A DNA stretch of 64,000 nt from contig CAJNOI010000053.1 of assembly GCA_905250115.1 (NCBI GenBank), positions 277,947 through 341,946 on the forward strand, given 5' to 3'. Below, one piece after another: positions 1 through 12,332 of the stretch. The notes beneath the pieces were generated by a model. The model saw only the letters and a list, made by a program, of their open reading frames with translations, was not told the DNA's origin and did no database searches. The stretch's first letter is position 1; each line of letters starts with the position of its first letter. The position numbers and the translations under genes are program-made. This stretch comes from Adineta steineri (lineage: Eukaryota; Rotifera; Eurotatoria; Adinetida; Adinetidae).

Positions 1-1500
1 CGAAAAAAACAATCTGTCTATGAACTATCTATTCTTCTACCTACAGAACATCAACTAACGAAAGAACTAAGTAATTATGTTACAACACCAAACGTCACTT
101 GTTGCATTCATCAACAATTCGTCAAACAAGCAATGATGCATCCCGGTAAAGTAGCTGTTACACTTGATGAACAGACTTTAACTTATGAAGAACTACTAGC
201 TCAAGTCCAACGACTAGCATATTTTCTCATCAATAGTCAAGGTGTACAACCAGGCGATATTATTTGTCAGTGTGTTCATCGAAGTATTGAAATGATCGTA
301 GGCATTCTAGGTATTTTGATGTCAGGTGCTATCTATGTGCCACTAATTCCAACTGATCCTATCGATCGTCTACAATCACTTATTCATCAAGTTGATGCTA
401 AGCTAGTGCTTGTCAATCAAAACTCACCTTCACATTTGAATCGATTCGATGTACCCATTGTCGACATCTCAGAAATACTTGACTGTCCTGTCCGTCTCAA
501 CGATGCTCAGATTGAACAGCTATCTCAAGTTGTCGTCACACCACAATCGATTTCTCATATTGTGTTCACATCAGGATCAACTGGTCTTCCAAAAGCTGTT
601 CAACTTCGTCATCGTAATTTGTTAGCCAACATAAAAACTCATATCATCGAAGAAAATGATGTTGTTCTTCAGCTCTCAAGTTCTTCTTTTGATTCTCATT
701 TGGATGATATTGGTGGTGCACTTCTTCAAGGTGGTCATTTAGTTCTTCTCAAAGCTGGAGGTCATCTCGATTTTGATTATATGACAAAAGTGATTTATGA
801 GAAGAATGTGACTTATGTTGGACCTGTGCCATCGTGGATCGGTGCTTTAAGTGAATTTCTAAGTGAAAACTATCACGCTCAAGAACGAGTCAGACAAGTG
901 CATTGGTGGTACTTAGGAGGTAAGATAAAGTATAGTTTGTGAAAATAGACATCGAATTCATCACATGTAATCGATGGTAATAAATAATATTCTGTTTTCA
1001 AAGGTGAACAATTGTTGAGCTCAACAGTTTCTCAGCTTTTACCATTCATCAGCGAAGAAAGTCGTATTTTCAATCTTTATGGACCTGCGGAAGCTACAGT
1101 GGTGACCACTTGTTATGAGATTAATCGAAAAGATCTTTCTACAATCATTTCATTGCCCATTGGTCGTCCACTGCAAGGATATCGAATTTATCTTCTTGAT
1201 GATTACCGACAACCAGTAGTGCCTGGTAAAGAAGGTGAAATTATCATTGGAGGTAAGTGATCTAGTTTATGCTTAGGCATACAGATATATATCCGTTGTA
1301 CAATGTATAGGTGTTGGTGTGTTTGCTGGTTATTATGGACGAATGGATTTGACGAGACAAGTTCTGATTGAGATGGATGGTGAGCAATTCTATATGACTG
1401 GCGACTTAGGTCGATTGGATGTTGAATTAAATGGACTTGTCTTTGTTGGTCGACGAGATTTCCAAATAAAACTGCGTGGTCAACGTATAGAACTACGAGA
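1..1500 (+). repeat. Duplicated NRPS A-domain segment, copy 1
   Basis: Nearly identical by eye to 5284-6785 (offset about 5283), including the two introns at 920-1003 and 1253-1310. Identity ends around the A8 motif. The true left boundary lies outside the window. Confidence 0.9.
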
Positions 1501-2072
1501 AATTGAAGAAACAGTGTTAAAAGGATTATCGAGCGTCTCAGGATGTGTGGTCATAAAATGCATACATCAAGGAGAAGAGCATCTTATTGCATATGTGGAA
1601 ACACTATCGAATACAGTCAAAGAATCGGATGTGCGTGATCTTTGTCATTCTCTCTTGCCGTCCTATATGGTTCCAACAATGTTCATTATCTTAGAACGAT
1701 TTCCATTGACAAAGAATGGGAAAATCGACCGTAAAACCTTGCCGGAACCAAAATTCGCTAGTCTCATGGAGTCATCAAGTGAATACAACAAACCATTAAC
1801 TGAAATGGAAAAACGTGTACATGATTTGTGGTGTCAAGTCTTACGTATAACACATATTTCTAGAACAACATCCTTTTTTTCTGTTTATGGTACGTCGCTC
1901 GCCTTCATGAAGTTATACAATCTCTATCAGATTGAATTTGGTGTTACCCCAGACATTGTCGCATGCTTTCAACATGCATCGATTGCTGAACATACTCGAC
2001 TCTTAAATGAAAGTGTTGCATCAATAGTCAGCAAACATTATCGAGCTTGGTCTTGTCTACACCTCGATCAAG
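1..2072 (+). other. NRPS module 1: adenylation domain A1 and carrier domain T1
   Basis: Read across introns 920-1003 and 1253-1310. A-domain core motifs are present: A3 as FTSGSTGLPKAV, A5 as NLYGPAEATV, A7 as YMTGDLGRL, A8 as GRRDFQIKLRGQRIEL and A10 as NGKIDRKTLP, including the A10 lysine. The specificity region contains SSSSFDSHLDD, so the aspartate that usually contacts the substrate alpha-amino group is kept. The substrate cannot be named with confidence. T1 follows at about 1795-2030 with core FFSVYGTSL, whose serine is the phosphopantetheine site. The first ~75 bases encode the end of an upstream C domain or linker. Confidence 0.88.
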
Positions 2073-5000
2073 GTATGTAGAATCACACAAGATGTTTCAT
2101 GAGGAGTTTATAACGATCTACTCTATTTTATTTAGATGAAATCTCGTTTGCTCAAGCACGCATTTTTATCGACGAACAGATTCGGTTTCATTCTTCCGAT
2201 GATAATACCATCGCCATATACAACATTCCATTGATTTATCGCTTGTCCGAGGGTACTATATCAATCAAGCGTCTACAACGAGCTCTCAGAAATATAACTA
2301 GAAAACATGCTGTTCTTCGCACTTGTCTTCGCATGGATCCAGTTCATGGAAATCTAATACAATATATTCAATCTAATGATAAACAAGATTGGTTCACGTT
2401 CTCGAAAGACATCATACAAGACGACAATATGTTGGCAACGATTTTTATGAATGAATGGACGAATCGATCACATTTCGATCTTAGCCAAGGTCGAGTTAGT
2501 CGTTGTCATATTCTACACTACCAACGACGATCTGAGAAGGACGATGACAATCTACTATCAATAGGAGATTGGATTATTTTTAATTTTCATCATGTTGCGT
2601 TCGATGGTGAATCCGAACAAATATTCTTCAATGATCTTCGCAATTTTTACATCGATGAGCAGGAACAGGCTGTTGAAGATTCAGAAGCAGCACTACAGTA
2701 CATCGACTGTGAGTTTTTCTAGAAATCTTCGCGCAACGTAGTCAAACGACTTTTTAGCACTCTGCTTTTTTTTGACAAACTGCATATAAAACTTTCATTC
2801 TTCATTTCAGACGCCAATCACGAACGAAACATCGACATGACATCAGCTAAGAATTATTGGCATCGAGCTCTTCTCGGCTACGAACTTGAAAAATCTATAA
2901 ATCTGCCTGTTGATCGAAAACTTCCCTTCAATGCGATTCGAACTGGTCAAGGATTTAGCGTGGAAATAAATTTTAACAGTCACATTGGCAAGGAACTTAT
3001 TGACTGTGCATCACAGTCAAACGCCACCCTTTATCAAGTGTGTCTTACAATAGTTTATATCTTTCTATTCAAGTTAACCGGTGGTCAACGCGATCTTCTT
3101 ATTGGCATAGTACAAGCCAATCGTTATCGACCAGAACTTCAACGAATTATAGGCATGTTCGTAAACACTCTTCCCATGCGCATTCTTGTCGATTCACAAC
3201 TTACTTTCGAACAATTACTTTGTGAAGTATCCACTATGATGTTCGAAACACAACCACACTCGAATTTACCCTATCAAACTATTCTTGAACAACTTTCAAT
3301 CCAGAAACAGCAGCAACAGAACTTAATTCAAACTATGTTTACTTTAGAAGAGCAGCATTCGCAATTTATTCGACTCGGCCATGATAGTATAATTGAACCG
3401 TGGTCCACGTCTAGTTTGGTCGATAATCTCGTTTCAATCGGAATACCAACTAACACGGTGGCTATGTTTGATCTATCACTTTCATTTGAATACATGGCGA
3501 ATACACATTCATTACGAGGTGAAATAATTGGTTCATGTGACCTTTTTGATTCACCTACGATCGTGAATATTGCTCGACGATTCCAGTTCATTGTTGAACA
3601 ATTGTTCTCACCTTCATCGATAACTATGGCGAAGAGAGCACACTCAATCTCTGATCTGTCATTGGTTTTACCTGAAGAAATAGCAGAAGATATACACAAC
3701 TTAAGATCCATATCAAAAAATAAAATGGATCTCACAGGTAAAACAATCACTTTTGATCTTGAATGATATATATATATGTGCACTTATTGTTCTATTACAG
3801 CCCGTGCCTCCTTCGCTCAATCGCGTATTTGGCTCGACGAACAGAACACTACCGATTCACAAGTAGCTGTTAACAACATGCCATTTGTCTACAAGATCAC
3901 AGAAGGAATCCTATCAATTGAACGTCTTCGACATGCTCTTCAACTCGTTGTTCTCAAGCATGCTTCACTTCGAACATCACTGTTCTTTGATTCTATAACA
4001 AAATGCTTGATGCAACGCATCATTCATCCTGTTGACAGCAAGGAAGAGTTATTTGGTTTTGTGCAGAGTACATTGGATAGTGATATCGACCTGAAAACTA
4101 TGCTGCTCGATGAGCGACGTAATCTATCGTATTTCAATTTGTCGAACGGTCGTGTATTTCGTGTTCATCTGATTAGAAAGGAAACCGGTAATCAAGATTC
4201 GCTTGGAACTGGAGATTTCGTGATTTTCAATTTTCACCAAGCGATATTCGATATTTCATCATTTAACCTATTTCATCGAGATCTTTGCGAAGCATATGAC
4301 CGCGAAACAATATTGCCAGTCGATGTTAATGATTTCGATTACAATGATTGTAAGTTAGATTTCGTTTAGTATGACACTTTTTCCCAAACATATATTGTGT
4401 TTTGGTTCTATAGATGCTATCGCTGAACAAGATATGTTAATGAAAACCGCTAGTGCCTTCTGGCACGAGACAATGTTTGACTTCGATTGGAATCGTCTTA
4501 TTAACTTACCAATAGCTCATCAGCGTAGTTCTGATGAGCAACAGACTAGTAATATCTATACAACTAGTTTCATGTTTGACGATACCGACGTAAAAGAGCT
4601 TATTGATTATGCATCAGCGCAGAATATACCAATACTAGTCCTATTTCTTACTTGCTATTATGTATTTCTGTTCAAATTGACCAGCGACCAAACGGACTTA
4701 TGTGTCGGTATGAATATAGATACACGATATCGATCCGAATTCACAAATATAATTGGCAGATTCGACAATATGTAAGTATTAGTTTTCTCCGTTACATATC
4801 TATTCAGAATTGGTCAAAATGCTATATATATTCTAGAATTCCACTACGCTTCCAACTTAATCCTGTCGCAAGCTTTGAGAATTGCTTGCATCAAGTAACA
4901 AGATTTTATCATCAATGTTTGCAACATGCTCATTTTCCATTTGAACGTATTCTTCAGTCATTTTCATTACCATCAACTACTTTTCCAAACATCTCTCTCC

Positions 5001-8000
5001 ACTTCCAGACAAACGACAACACTGAATATAGTAAAAGCTTAATTAGGTTTGGTAATACACAAGAAACACAGACCATACTAGCTCCGATGGAACAATACTC
5101 TGCTGATGGAAACAAGTTTATATCAAAATCTGATTTGTTGCTAGCGATCGATTACAATAAATGTTCAAATACGCTCGTCAGCACACTAAACGCATCTTCT
5201 CACATGTTCAATCAATCAACACTGCAGGATTTAGCTCAACGATTTCACATTCTCTGTCAACAACTATTTTGTTCGACGTTCGATCGAAAAAAACAATCTG
5301 TTTATGAACTATCTATTCTTCTACCTACAGAGTATCATCTAACGAAAGAACTAAGTAATTATGTTTCAAGACCCAGTGTCACTTGCTGCATTCATCAGCA
5401 ATTCGTCAAACAAGCAATGATGCATCCTCGTAAAGTGGCTGTTACACTTGATGAACAATCTTTAACTTATGAAGAACTACTAGCTCAAGTCCAACGACTA
5501 GCATTTTTTCTCATCAATAGTCAAGGTGTACAACCAGGCGATATTATTTGTCAGTGTGTTCATCGAAGTATTGCAATGATTATAGGTATTCTAGGTATTT
5601 TGATGTCAGGTGCTATCTATGCGCCACTAACTCCAACTGATCCTTTTGATCGTCTACAATCACTTATTCATCAAGTTGATGCTAAGCTAGTGCTTGTCAA
5701 TCAAAACTCACCTTCACATTTGAATCGATTCGATGTACCCATTGTCGACATCTCAGAAATACTTGACTGTCCTGTCCGTCTCAACGATGCTCAGATTGAA
5801 CAGCTATCTCAAGTTGTCGTCACACCACAATCGATTTCTCATATTGTGTTCACATCAGGATCAACGGGTCTTCCAAAAGCTGTCCAACTTCGTCATCGCA
5901 ATTTGTTGGCCAACATAAAAACTCATATCATCGAAGAAAATGATGTTGTTCTTCAGCTCTCAAGTTCTTCTTTTGATTCTCATTTGGATGATATTGGTGG
6001 TGCACTTCTTCAAGGTGGTCATTTAGTTCTTCTCAAAGCTGGAGGTCATCTTGATTTCGATTATATGACAAAAGTGATTTATGAGAAGAATGTGACTTAT
6101 GTTGGACCTGTGCCATCTTGGATCGGTGCTTTAAGTGAATTTCTTAGTGAGAACTATCATGCTCGAGAAAGAATTAGACAAGTGCATTGGTGGTACTTAG
6201 GAGGTAAGAAAAAATATACTTTGTTTAACCAGACATAAAATTCATGTCAAATGATCAGTGGTAATAAATAATATTCTGTTTTCAAAGGTGAACAATTGTT
6301 GAGCTCAACAATTCGTCAGCTTTTACCTTTCATCAGTGAAGAAAGTCGTATTTTTAATCTTTATGGACCTGCAGAAACTACAGTGGTGACTACCTGCTAT
6401 GAGATTCATCGCAACGATCTTTCTACAATCATTTCATTGCCCATTGGTCGTCCACTGCAAGGATATCGAATTTATCTTCTTGACGAATATCGACAACCAG
6501 TAATACCCGGTAAAGATGGTGAAATTATCATTGGAGGTAAGTGATCTAGTTTATGCTCAGGCATACAGATATATATCCGTTGTACAATGTATAGGTGTTG
6601 GTGTGTTTGCTGGTTATTATGGACGAATGGATTTGACGAGACAAGTTCTGATTGAGATGGATGGTGAGCAATTCTATATGACTGGCGACTTAGGTCGATT
6701 GGATGTTGAATTAAATGGACTTGTCTTCATTGGTCGACGAGATTTTCAAGTGAAACTGCGTGGTCAACGTATTGAACTAGCCGAAATTGAATCAGTAATT
6801 CTTCGGTCATCACTCGAGATAATGAATTGTATTGTTATGAAAGAAGGTGTTACAACTGATAGTTATTTGTCTGCATATATTCAAGCGAGAGAAGACAACG
6901 AAAATCGTGATATTCGGAACGAAACAATTCAATTCTGTAATTTATATTTGCCTCCGTATATGGTACCCTCGAAATGGTTCTTTATCCCAGAATTTCCACT
7001 AAACGTAAATGGTAAAATTGATCGAAAGAAATTATCAAGTATTGGCGAAATCGCAGATTTACATCTGCAAGATAGACCTATAATAACATTGTCTCCATTG
7101 GAACGAAAGTTGCAAGACATTTTCTTCCGAGCATTTCGTCTGGATTCGCCACCTGATATTCGAATATCATTTGGTCAACTAGGTGGTACATCATTGGGTG
7201 CTATGCGTGCACTCATTTTTATTCGACAAGAGGTATCTGAGAAAATAGACATTGGACTTCTTCTGAAAAATCCTTCGGTAGAAGAATTGGCCGCAGCCTT
7301 AGAAACATTTCTCGCTGTAGTAAAGAGTGATGAAGAGAGTAAAGACGGAGTTGATGATGATAATGATGATGACTTTTCAGTTCGACCTCACCCTTCATGG
7401 ATTATTGAAACAATTGGTATTCTTCTCCTTACATGTCAATGGCTGTGGCCAATCTTTGTAGCAACTAGATTACACTTTAGTTTCTTTCAAATTCTACTTA
7501 TTCCATTAATACATCTAGTACAATACCCACTATTCATAAAACTATTTGGCGGACCAAATCAACAAGGTCGAGACACTCTTTATACGTGGCGCTACTATCG
7601 TTTATGGTTTCTACGATGTCAGTGGTCGCTTAATATTTATTGTCTTGAGTATTTGCTGGGCACTCCATTTTACAACGCCTATCTCCGTCTATGTGGCGCA
7701 CGTATCAGTGATGGAGCACATATTTATACTACGCACATTGATGCACCTTGGTTGTTAGAAGTTGGAAATGCTACTTATATTGGCAGCGAAGTTGTTCTCT
7801 CTTCTCTTACGTATCACGATCGTATTTATGATTTACACGAAATTCGTGTTGGATCTCACTGTTCGATTGGAGCACGATGTGTTCTTCATGATCGAGCACA
7901 GATACATGATGGTGTTTTCTTAGAGCCGTTGACTGCTGTCACAGGTCAGGTATTTGGAAAATATCAAGAAATTTCAGCGTCACCTTCGCTTACTTATGGT

Positions 8001-10520
8001 CGATTGTCTTTTCAATTTGTTTCTATCCTTGCAACGGCTAGCACACATGTATTCGTTCTTCAGCTGAGCTGGGCTTTGGTGTGTTGGTTGCCGTTGTATT
8101 TGAGTTTGCCAATATGCTGGCTATTCTATTGTGCCCTTGGTAGTGGCATCAGTCTTATGTTGCTTCGTTGTGTAGTTGGCAATGTTGAACAAAACTTCTC
8201 CTATCCACTCAATTCCTGGCAGTTTCTTCATCGATTTTGGTTGCGGCAGCTAGTTCTCAGTTCTTTTACTCGATGTCTTTCACCTATCTTAGACGAAATG
8301 AATATCATTAGATTCTGTTGTGGCACCTAACCAATAAAGGATTGATGGAGCAATGATATTCATTTCGATGATTTTGTCAATCTTGTACGAATACCGTCAA
8401 ATCTGCTCTCACTTGGACATGGTGTCACGATTACATCTGACGTATTATTCATTCCGTATGAAGTCACAACAAGCAGCCAGTGCATCGTTGTGGGTCCCAT
8501 TCAGATCGGTAATCGATGCTTTCTTGGCAATAAATGTATCCTTCGATCGGGTGTTTGCCTTCAAGAGGACATGCTAATTGGTTCTCTAACACGGATTGAT
8601 TTGACAACTATTAATGAAAAGCAAAGTTAGTATAATGAACTTTTCGATAGATTTTTCTCCTGCAAAATAAAAGAAAATCTGATCTTTGTCGAATGCTCCT
8701 TCCGTTCTATCCTATATGAGTTAGTGAAAAAATGTTTCTTCTGATCTACTCGTATTTTTTCGAACCAATATTGTTGCTAGCTGTGACCATTGAATTGTAT
8801 GTTTCGATTTAGGTAATATCCTTCTTGGTATTCCGGCGCAACCTTTGCCCTTTAGTTTGTCAATCGTTGACCAATTTCATTCGCAGACGATGGAAGAACG
8901 ACTCAGGAAGCGAACGATCTTCAACAGTCTTCGACCAATACTAATAGAATTAGCAAACATTTTTCTTCTTGCTATATGCGTCGTTCTAAGTTCGAAGGTA
9001 GCTTTCATGTTCAATCAATTTATACTTATAATACCCATATTTTTATGTGTCTACTCATGTGCCGTTTTTGTTTTTTACAAGCATCTGATCAATGACAAGT
9101 CCGGTCAGTCTGACGGCAATATATTAGTTGTTGATTGGAAAACAAATTGGCGTATAGTATTAGCAGTGTCGTTGTGTGGTAACTATACAAAATGGGTGAG
9201 TTGCTTTTTAAACGGTACACAGTGGCTCGTCATTGTTCTTCGACGATTCGGCGCACATATTGCTAATGATGTTATTATCGATGATATGAAATCACTCGAT
9301 GATGTCCATTTAGTCACGATTGGTAGTCATGCACGTTTATCATCGACATCTAGAATACAGGTATAATAAACTCTTCAGTTTTGTCAAATATTCTTTCATG
9401 TCAAATTCTTTTCTATACAGTGTCACACATTCGAAGGACGTTACTTGAAACTTCGTCCTGTTACAATTGGCCCTGCTGCCATTATTAAACCAATGTCAGT
9501 TATCCTACCGGGTGTTACATTGATGGGTGACAATCATTTGGCACCTTGTTCAGTAGTTCTACCCCACGATCGACTAGAAGCACACACTGATTGGTCCGGT
9601 TCACCTATAAAGCGCGTTCTTGTTCATCAAGGTTTGGGTCCACCACAACATATTCTTGCCAAGCGTCAATCGATGTTAGGTGAATATGATGTGATTGTTG
9701 GTCGATTTAACAATGATATACTTACCATCTATTTTGGAGAAGATGGGTGGTTAGATTGGCAAACAGGTGTAAACTTGCGGCGCCCTTTTCGACCAGATGA
9801 TTTGTGGATCCGATTATTTTTCACAACGTTTTTATGCAAATCGAGCGCAAATCGGGTACTCGTTATCGGTCTCGGCGGTGGCATCTTACCCATGCTCATT
9901 CGACACTATTTTCCATCAGTCATAATTGATGTGGTCGAAATTGACGAAACGGTTATAGAACTAGCTGTTGATTATTTTGGACTTGCCGAGCAAATAACAG
10001 ATGGCTATTTGAAAGTATGTTATCTCTTTCTACTATTGTTGGAATTGAAAAATATTTTTTATGTTTGCATATATAGATCATCGCTGCTGATGGTTTTCGT
10101 TATGTAAACGAAACAACACAGCGCTATGACATAGTTTTTCTGGACGCGTTCACAGAAAAGGTAATACCTGTTCATATAAATACTCGTCAGTTCTTTACCA
10201 ATTTGCATGGTATTTTGACTAATGGTGGTTGCTTGGCAACGAACTCCAATGTTTCTACAAATGAAGAATTTACCCGACTTGTCGAAACGCTTTCGTCAAC
10301 ATTCGAAGCAAATCTCTTATTGGCGCACAGTAATATCCTGGAAAATTCTCGGGTTATCATTTCTGGTAGTCGATCGTCCTTAGCACCAATTATTTCACAA
10401 GATCAAGCTGTTCAGGAAGCAAAACGACTTGAAGTGAATGCACATTTAGAATTTGGTTTATCGCGATTAATCTCATTAGCGTACCGTGGTTTACTTAACG
10501 AAAGCGCATCTGAGAAATAG
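1..10520 (+). CDS. Non-ribosomal peptide synthetase, 3' portion, with Pls-like and spermidine-synthase-like C-terminus
   Basis: The 5' end lies outside the window. Exons read from GT-AG junctions and frame continuity: 1-919, 1004-1252, 1311-2072, 2136-2708, 2811-3737, 3801-4349, 4414-4771, 4837-6203, 6288-6536, 6595-8625, 8813-9360, 9421-10014, 10077-10520. Domain order is A1-T1-C2-C3*-A2-T2, membrane plus hexapeptide terminal region, Rossmann methyl/aminopropyltransferase-like end. NRPS A domains activate amino acids as adenylates, T domains carry them on phosphopantetheine, and C domains form the peptide bond. No thioesterase or reductase is visible. The terminal region resembles the Pls/PosA-type NRPS terminal domain. 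The bacterial-type architecture in an intron-rich gene implies old horizontal acquisition with intron gain (inference). Such genes are known in bdelloid rotifers. In-frame stops at 8328-8330 and 8343-8345 make the integrity of the 3' part uncertain. Confidence 0.88.
2136..3737 (+). other. NRPS condensation domain C2, intact motif
   Basis: Two exons split by the intron 2709-2810. The start matches the C1 signature (SFAQARIFIDEQ). The catalytic HHxxxDG motif is intact as FNFHHVAFDG near 2580-2610. The C5-like segment IIGMFVNTLPMRI is well kept. Length of about 500 residues is normal for a C domain. It is followed directly by another C domain with no A or T domain between them, which is unusual for a linear assembly line. 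Confidence 0.82.
3801..5330 (+). other. NRPS condensation domain C3*, degenerate active site
   Basis: Exons 3801-4349, 4414-4771 and the start of 4837-6203. It opens with the C1-like SFAQSRIWLDEQ. The HHxxxDG position reads FNFHQAIFDIS (about 4229-4260), so the catalytic second histidine is Q and the glycine is I. The C5-like GFFVNTL segment is degraded to GRFDNM. The overall fold length is kept, so a structural or docking role is possible. Peptide-bond formation by this domain is unlikely (inference). Confidence 0.78.
5284..6785 (+). repeat. Duplicated NRPS A-domain segment, copy 2
   Basis: Partner of the segment at 1-1500. The intron sequences at 6204-6287 and 6537-6594 are also conserved between copies. 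This argues for recent tandem duplication or gene conversion rather than selection on protein alone. Confidence 0.9.
5331..7330 (+). other. NRPS module 2: adenylation domain A2 and carrier domain T2
   Basis: Near-copy of A1 up to about 6785, introns included, then diverging in the C-terminal subdomain. Motifs: FTSGSTGLPKAV, NLYGPAETTV, YMTGDLGRL, GRRDFQVKLRGQRIEL and VNGKIDRKKL. The visible specificity region is the same as in A1, so both modules probably load the same substrate. T2 lies near 7090-7310 with core FGQLGGTSLG containing the carrier serine. An acidic linker rich in D and E (7325-7375) follows before the membrane region. Confidence 0.86.
7385..9640 (+). other. Pls/PosA-type NRPS terminal region: membrane segments plus left-handed beta-helix repeats
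   Basis: After the acidic linker come hydrophobic segments (7405-7540). Hexapeptide-repeat sequence follows (LRLCGARISDGAHIYT, then IGSEVVLSS, IGARCVLHD), more membrane segments (8020-8160), a second hexapeptide stretch (8360-8600, with LSLGHGVTITSDV), further hydrophobic helices (8935-9080) and a third hexapeptide block (9445-9600, with VTIGPAAIIKPMSVILPGV). This alternation is the known layout of the C-terminal region of epsilon-poly-lysine-synthetase-like NRPSs. Stops at 8328 and 8343 interrupt the second block; the same frame resumes by about 8360. Confidence 0.75.
9641..10520 (+). other. Spermidine-synthase-like SAM-binding domain fused to NRPS C-terminus
   Basis: Continues in frame from the hexapeptide block through intron 10015-10076. 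It carries a Rossmann nucleotide-binding motif VLVIGLGGGILPMLI, then the acidic strand end VVEIDETVIELA, and a downstream DGFRYV...YDIVFLDAF segment. These are typical of the spermidine/spermine synthase-like methyltransferase superfamily. The GGGDGG motif of true aminopropyltransferases is changed to GLGGG, so a SAM-dependent tailoring role is as likely as polyamine transfer. The stop codon ends the gene at 10520, and AATAAA occurs about 145 bases downstream. Confidence 0.72.
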
Positions 10521-11185
10521 CAGAAACTTCGATGATGTATCCCTTCGTTATATCTTTTTTACGTAGTACAAACACTGCATAATTATCTATTATAATTTTT
10601 CTTCATATCTTTCGACTGAGAAAGATCGAAAGATTCGTTTTGTTTTACATTTTGTTTGAACAATAATAAATATCAAGTTTGGCAGATTCTTAGTCACAGA
10701 AATTATGCATTATTCTTGTTCTCAAACTGTCGCTGTGTAAATTAGCCTTTTGCTTGATGATATTTTTTTTACCAAGAGTTGAGATAAATGTTGATTCGGT
10801 TCCTGTTTTCAGGTGTTCATTGTTCATCCATACATTCTTGTAAATATACATAATACTTTTTTTTTCATTATTAATACGGTCATGCTATGTATTGTGATAT
10901 GGGACTACATTCGAAAAGGCAATGTATCAAAATTCCATTTTTGTTGATCAACCATTAGACAATGAAATCATTCTCCAAAGAATTAATAACCTAATAGAAC
11001 TTATTGATGTAAAAACAACTAAAATATCAATTAACGAAGTTGAGTGTTTACCTATAGATCAAAACAATATTTGTATATACTATCAATTTTTATTATGGAA
11101 ATGATAACAAATCGATAAAAACAACTATTCTTAGCCAAATGAAATGTAATTTACAACAAAAACACCTTGCACTTTCAATAACAAT

Positions 11186-11286
11186 TAGGGTAGGAATGCA
11201 ACGGTGACGGTTAGTCATCGGTTCACACCGGTCACCGGTGGACCGGTTACCGGTTAGACCGGTGACCGTCACCGTTGCATCCCTAA
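11186..11286. repeat. Fold-back MITE-like element
   Basis: Terminal inverted repeats of about 20 bases: TAGGG..ATGCAACGGTGACGG on the left matches the reverse complement of CCGTCACCGTTGCATCCCTA on the right. The interior is built of ACCGGT-containing palindromes. No coding capacity. Confidence 0.75.
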
Positions 11287-12332
11287 ATCTTCCCTAATCA
11301 AGACTGCCTTTCATCTTCCTGTACTTGTACAAAATCAGACTGCAAAAATTCAAATATATTATTTATAATAGGTGCTGCTGTTTTATCATTGTTTACTTGT
11401 TCATATTGCATTTGATGACACCATCACTTCAGTTGATCCTCCTGTCTCACCCAACGTGATGACGGAATATGTGAACCACCCATTCTTTTGTATCTAAGTG
11501 TTATTTAAGACTATGTTAACATCGAACTATGCTCAAGAATAAAAGTACTTAGCATATGTACTTTTTACTGATACTAAGTACAAAATATTTAAGTAAAAAA
11601 TTACCAAGTTAAGTACAGAGTAAATGAAGCTAGTACAAAATACTTTTACTTGTACTTGGTGTACTTGTACTCGTCCTATCTCTGATGCACACGAACAATG
11701 TAGAATTCATGACAAAAACAAGATATTGTATTCTCTTTATCTATCTTTACTTTCTGTATTTATTCTTTCTTCTTATTTAAATATTGTATAACGGTAATCG
11801 TTTTTCATGTAAGTAAAGTCACTATCAGATCTCACTTTTTCTTCTGTGGATTTTCTTGATGAGTTGTGTTGAGTCTTAAAATGTTTATGTTAGATTCAAC
11901 AAAGTGAATATTAAAAATAAATCAAAGTTTAAGATAATGTTACTTTTCAAAAGAATAAGTTGTTATATAAATATATTCTATATAGCAATGCAATTGATCG
12001 AAAATTTACATTTATTTCAAATTAATTTAGTAGGATTTCGTTATTTATTTGATGGTTTTATCTATTCTAGAGATGAAAAAAGAACAGAAATATGTTCAAT
12101 AGTATTTATTTTATTATTGAAAAGGTTGAAATTGATATTGTATCAGTTCTTTCTTTTTCATACATGATTTAAATTTAAAAATACATCTGCATATCAAGAC
12201 AACAACAATATACAATTGGTAAAGATGAAATTATTGTATGGTTTACTCTCAATTTCATATTTTATATATAATGTATATATTATTATAAAAATAAATCTAT
12301 TGTTAAATACAAAGAAGAATTATGAATAATAT

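Noticed and set aside
3328..3783. 151-codon reverse frame over the C2 domain
   Set aside because: Antisense to conserved condensation-domain sequence and without recognisable features.
5733..5918. Open frames overlapping the NRPS in other frames
   Set aside because: Shadow frames of the strongly supported A domain; no similarity of their own.
8275..8350. A cryptic intron that would remove the two stops in the NRPS
   Set aside because: The only donor/acceptor pairs available have non-standard donors and break the frame (65 or 76 bases), or would make an intron too short (34 bases).
11904..12167. 87-codon frame in intergenic DNA
   Set aside because: Composition reflects AT-richness (Ile/Leu/Phe/Lys); no motif or neighbouring exon supports it.
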